A DNA stretch of 64,000 nt, taken from assembly GCA_917880885.1 (NCBI GenBank), contig OU862917.1, positions 32,786,104 through 32,850,103 of the forward strand, read 5' to 3'. The DNA is from Limnephilus marmoratus. Its lineage: Eukaryota; Arthropoda; Insecta; Trichoptera; Limnephilidae. Under the pieces are notes generated by a model, which did no database searches, was not told the DNA's origin, and saw only the letters and a program-made list of their open reading frames with translations. A program made the position numbers and the translations under genes. This document shows, piece after piece, positions 63,930 through 64,000 of the stretch (positions are counted from its first letter, which is position 1; each line of letters opens with the position of its first letter).

Positions 63930-64000
63930 AATGTAAATACCGTGTAAGAGTCCCAACTGCTCCCAACCGTCTGCATCAAACGCGGCTAAACTCTTTTGAG
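63930..64000 (-). mobile_element. SINE-A 3' end, cut by window edge
   Basis: After a T run, TAAATACCGTGTAAGAGTCC, CAACTGCTCCCAACCGTC and AAACGCGGCTAAACTC are the start of a minus-strand SINE-A. Confidence 0.65.

Overview
This is repeat-dense, AT-rich animal DNA, most probably from an arthropod and likely an insect. The reasons are the retrotransposon types present, tRNA-derived SINEs, many short TIR elements, Helitron-like ends, short TTAGG-like runs, and the one convincing host gene, a Gln/Tyr-rich secreted protein whose signal peptide appears to be split by an intron, as in insect cuticle and extracellular-matrix genes. There is no bacterial-style operon structure. I cannot name the species.

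Layout. 1-2.3 kb: the 3' end of a non-LTR retrotransposon with its poly-A tail, then two older reverse-transcriptase (RT) scraps. 2.8-6.2 kb: SINE copies, an 88-bp satellite and a 59-bp-arm hairpin. 7.3-10.3 kb: three retrotransposon 3' ends and a His/Asn-rich low-complexity tract. 10.7-14.8 kb: SINE pieces and a very uniform 35-bp satellite. 15.3-19.9 kb: a nested stack of MITEs, Helitron-like elements, a full-length tRNA-derived SINE, and Penelope-like element (PLE) termini. 20-32 kb: mostly unassigned DNA with SINE-B copies, two copies of a roughly 740-bp family (Repeat-F), and a 630-bp (AAAT)n tract that is an expanded retrotransposon tail. 32.4-38.8 kb: a Helitron-like element, a second full SINE-A, a 92-bp array, a third Repeat-F copy, MITEs and an R2-like retrotransposon tail. 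40-49.6 kb: another R2-like tail, a 9-bp-TSD element carrying a large PLE palindrome, two back-to-back hAT-type MITEs, a PLE GIY-YIG endonuclease fragment, further TIR elements and a Helitron-like element containing a MITE. 49.8-52.06 kb: the host gene, on the minus strand. 52.3-54.5 kb: a 210-bp tandem duplication and a nearly intact but frameshifted RT. 56-64 kb: a fold-back element, an RTE-like RT pseudogene, more PLE and SINE pieces, and a LINE 3' end.

How the parts relate. The window records successive insertions rather than a pathway. SINE-A has a tRNA-like head and SINE-B does not obviously have one. The 3' end of SINE-B matches the 3' end of the LINE at 61.9-62.6 kb, which suggests that this LINE lineage mobilises it. 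The repeated 'CTGANGA - 5-bp stem - GAAAC' blocks look like the minimal hammerhead-ribozyme cores known from the terminal repeats of Penelope-like elements, and a PLE endonuclease fragment lies in the same window. Family assignments were made by eye from motifs, and boundaries marked approximate could move by tens of bases.
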